Part shown: positions 62,001-64,000 of the stretch, piece after piece
Position numbering within the stretch: the first letter of the stretch is position 1
How the letters are laid out: the number at the start of each line of letters is the position of its first letter
From: Pachyseris speciosa
Lineage: Eukaryota; Cnidaria; Anthozoa; Scleractinia; Pachyseridae
Reading direction: 5' to 3'
Assembly: GCA_016490735.1 (NCBI GenBank)
Contig: JAEMWC010000128.1
Location: forward strand, 214,501-278,500
DNA: 64,000 nt
The notes under the pieces: generated by a model
What the model saw: the letters and a program-made list of their open reading frames with translations, nothing else
What the model was told of the DNA's origin: nothing
Databases searched by the model: none
Made by a program: the position numbers and the translations under genes

Positions 62001-63535
62001 TGCCATTGTTGAGAATCCCGTAGAAGTTATTCAGACACCGCAGGCACTGGATTCCTGCTCATCGTTGCCAATGGGCTGGGCGCTGAAATCCGCCAGTACT
62101 CAAAGAACCCGGCTGACCGAAATACCTCAGGGAAGTATTCCAAATCGGCGAAAGGACTGGACACAAAGCTGATCCTTGTAATGTGTCTAAGCAACTTGGT
62201 CTAAGTCAATGAGAAAGGCCAGACACGCAGATGTCTCCGGAGAATTAGATACTTCACGCTATCTAACACCTCAGCAAGTTGCAAGTTTCTTTTCACGCCT
62301 TGCTGCAAAAAGAGTTACTGCAGCTGAAATTGATCCTTTGACAAATTTCAGAAATTTAGTACAAAGCTGCAGGTGCAAATCTGAGTCACAGCTTATTGAC
62401 TTCATCAAAAGGTCAGGAAAAAAACAACGAAATTCTCTTAACTTAACCTTTTTTTAACTTTTCAGTCTTGTGTTTCAGTACATACTCTTTCGTTACTTTC
62501 GAGCCTTTTCAGTCCCTCGCCCACCCAGAAGAAATGGCCATGACATGCAACATTGCGTGACGAAATGATGGATACCGGCAATGCAATATGGACTGTAAGC
62601 GCCGACATTTTTGCCATTATAGCAGTGATCAGATGTAATATTTTCGTGCAGTATAAACCGAGAAATACTAAACAAATGACTAAGCCGTCGAAGCAGATGC
62701 AGATGTGATGAAATGCGCCGAAAGTTGATCAAAGATTGGTATTCGACCATTTAATACGTTGACAGTTTGCGCGGTGTACATCGGACGTTACAAACAGACC
62801 TCAAACTTATACGACGAGCGACCAGAGAATCGTGCTTAAATGGCCTTTGGACCTGTCTTTTATAACATATTATAAGGTAAGAGCATTTCCAAATGTTTTT
62901 CTATGGATTACGAGTCTTAAGACATGTACACGGAGTAAAAGCTACGTCTTCCCGCAACTTCAAAGTTCACCGCGAAGGTCAAATATTTACATTTTTTACG
63001 GACTTTGAAACGCTCTCGCGCCGCTCTTATTCATTTGCCCAAAGAAATTTTCACAGGAATCTATATACCATCCTTCCAACATACAACCACCAGAAGCTTA
63101 TTCGATTTGAAGGTTTCGCACGTGGTGATAATCAATTTTATTCATGAAGTACTTTTACTGCAGTGAATTGTATACCTTCGAAATTAAATTATTTCGTGGG
63201 TAAAGAAAAACACAGATTCCCCAAACTCATTCCAACATATATTTAGAGATTTGTTAAATAATATTTGAGTGTTTTAAAGACAGGAGAATGGTTTGTTTTT
63301 GCACGCGAGACTCTCAAACCTGTGTAATTATTTAGCGCCTCAAATGACGATTTTTAACGGATTTTCATTATTTGCATTTTTCTTTGAAATGAAAAGATAT
63401 TTCACCGAGAAAAACGTTACAGTGATTTTAGTTAGATCCTAGCCTATCGAACATTAAAATATGAAAGAAATCGAATTTTCCACCCTTGCCGCGAAATTTG
63501 AAATTTGTCTGATTTTTACAGACAGGCGCTCTTAA

Positions 63536-64000
63536 AACGTCAATGTTAGGTCCATTTGATATATTGACTGCATGTTTCAAATATCGGCTGTTATCATTTC
63601 CGATTTGTCAAGGTGCAAATGAATTTCTTCGAGTGACAAAAAGATGAAGTTTTACTGGCAACCGCAGTCGAAGGTATGATACCGCTGTCAAATTGTATAT
63701 CACATGTTTCGCCTCCGTTTTGACTTTTTGAACGAGTGGAAATTTGACTCGTAAGATGTTGACGCAGTTTTTATTCATTGTGGGCGACGGGACAAATATA
63801 TGTCAAAAAGCTTTTTTTTTCTTTTTGTTGCGATCAAAATGCAATTGTGGCTATTTTCATTCCTGGGCTATAAGTTATATTATAGACATAAGTTATAAGT
63901 TATATTATAGACATAATTACCTGTGGCCCCCAGCTTCTATAATCTCTTTTACGTAAGGAAATTTGCAGCTCGTGATCCAAAGTTCGAAAACGAAGAACCA
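63536..64000. other. no gene seen
   Basis: Only a short direct repeat (ATAAGTTATATTATAGACAT, twice near 63870-63915) is noteworthy. Confidence 0.5.

Larger units (their letters stand above)
58071..63535. mobile_element. 5.5-kb element with about 1-kb TIRs and TTAA ends
   Basis: Left arm about 58075-59090 and right arm about 62495-63531 are inverted copies. The ends are GAGCGCCTGTC and GACAGGCGCTC, each followed outward by TTAA (58071-58074 and 63532-63535). A TTAA target duplication is the hallmark of the piggyBac and Kolobok superfamilies. The interior has an unidentified ORF (60481-60876) and two further foldback elements. No transposase could be named. Confidence 0.7.

Overview
The window is animal nuclear DNA, most likely from an anthozoan and probably a stony coral. 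The reasons are AT-rich, gene-poor sequence packed with cnidarian-type repeats (tRNA-derived SINE, CR1-like and L1/Tx1-like LINE fragments, a Penelope-like remnant, many foldback elements), candidate exons with GT..AG borders, and one virus-like Maverick/Polinton. The species cannot be named from the sequence alone.

The centrepiece is a Maverick/Polinton (adintovirus-like) element at 5482-24705 (19,224 bp). It has 255-305 bp terminal inverted repeats, each ending in a 63-nt near-perfect palindrome, and it is flanked by a 6-bp target duplication CAAGTC. It sits inside the B-box of a tRNA-like repeat, and an uninterrupted paralogue of that site lies 640 bp upstream. Genes form three blocks. First, a VLTF3-like transcription factor gene points right at 5879. 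Second, a leftward block (12847 to 6432) encodes the packaging ATPase, a small protein, two collagen-like/tail-fibre-like proteins, an unknown 139-aa protein and a SLATT-like two-helix membrane protein. Third, a rightward block (12884 to 24439) encodes a coiled-coil protein, penton-like and hexon-like capsid proteins, small basic/membrane-active virion proteins, an adenain-type protease, small cysteine-rich proteins, a parvoviral-type phospholipase A2, a chromodomain integrase, a BRO-N/nuclease fusion, an AT-hook/zinc-finger protein and a protein-primed-type family B DNA polymerase.

Structure, packaging and processing genes (hexon, penton, ATPase) are open, but polymerase, integrase, fibre and PX genes carry frameshifts or stops. 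The copy is therefore either decaying or affected by indel errors in the assembly. The virion-side genes share a strikingly regular signal, TCTAA followed 11-12 nt later by the start codon. The replication genes instead share an ATATTTAAAC-type element. This looks like a two-class (late/early) promoter system, and the late motif recalls the TCTA late promoter of mavirus and its giant-virus partner.

Left flank (1-5481): no gene; repeats and a tandem duplication that ends at the Polinton. Right flank (24712-64000): mostly transposon debris. I find one convincing small host gene (a two-exon, 70-aa secreted peptide, 33446-33793, minus strand) and one isolated candidate exon (30062-30207). Other items are a RecQ-like pseudogene in a TIR element (36674-37698), a Penelope-like remnant (35010-35990), an L1/Tx1-like LINE (45716-49795) broken by two nested TIR elements, a 7.7-kb imperfect palindrome (50412-58070), and a TTAA-flanked element with about 1-kb TIRs (58071-63535) directly abutting it.
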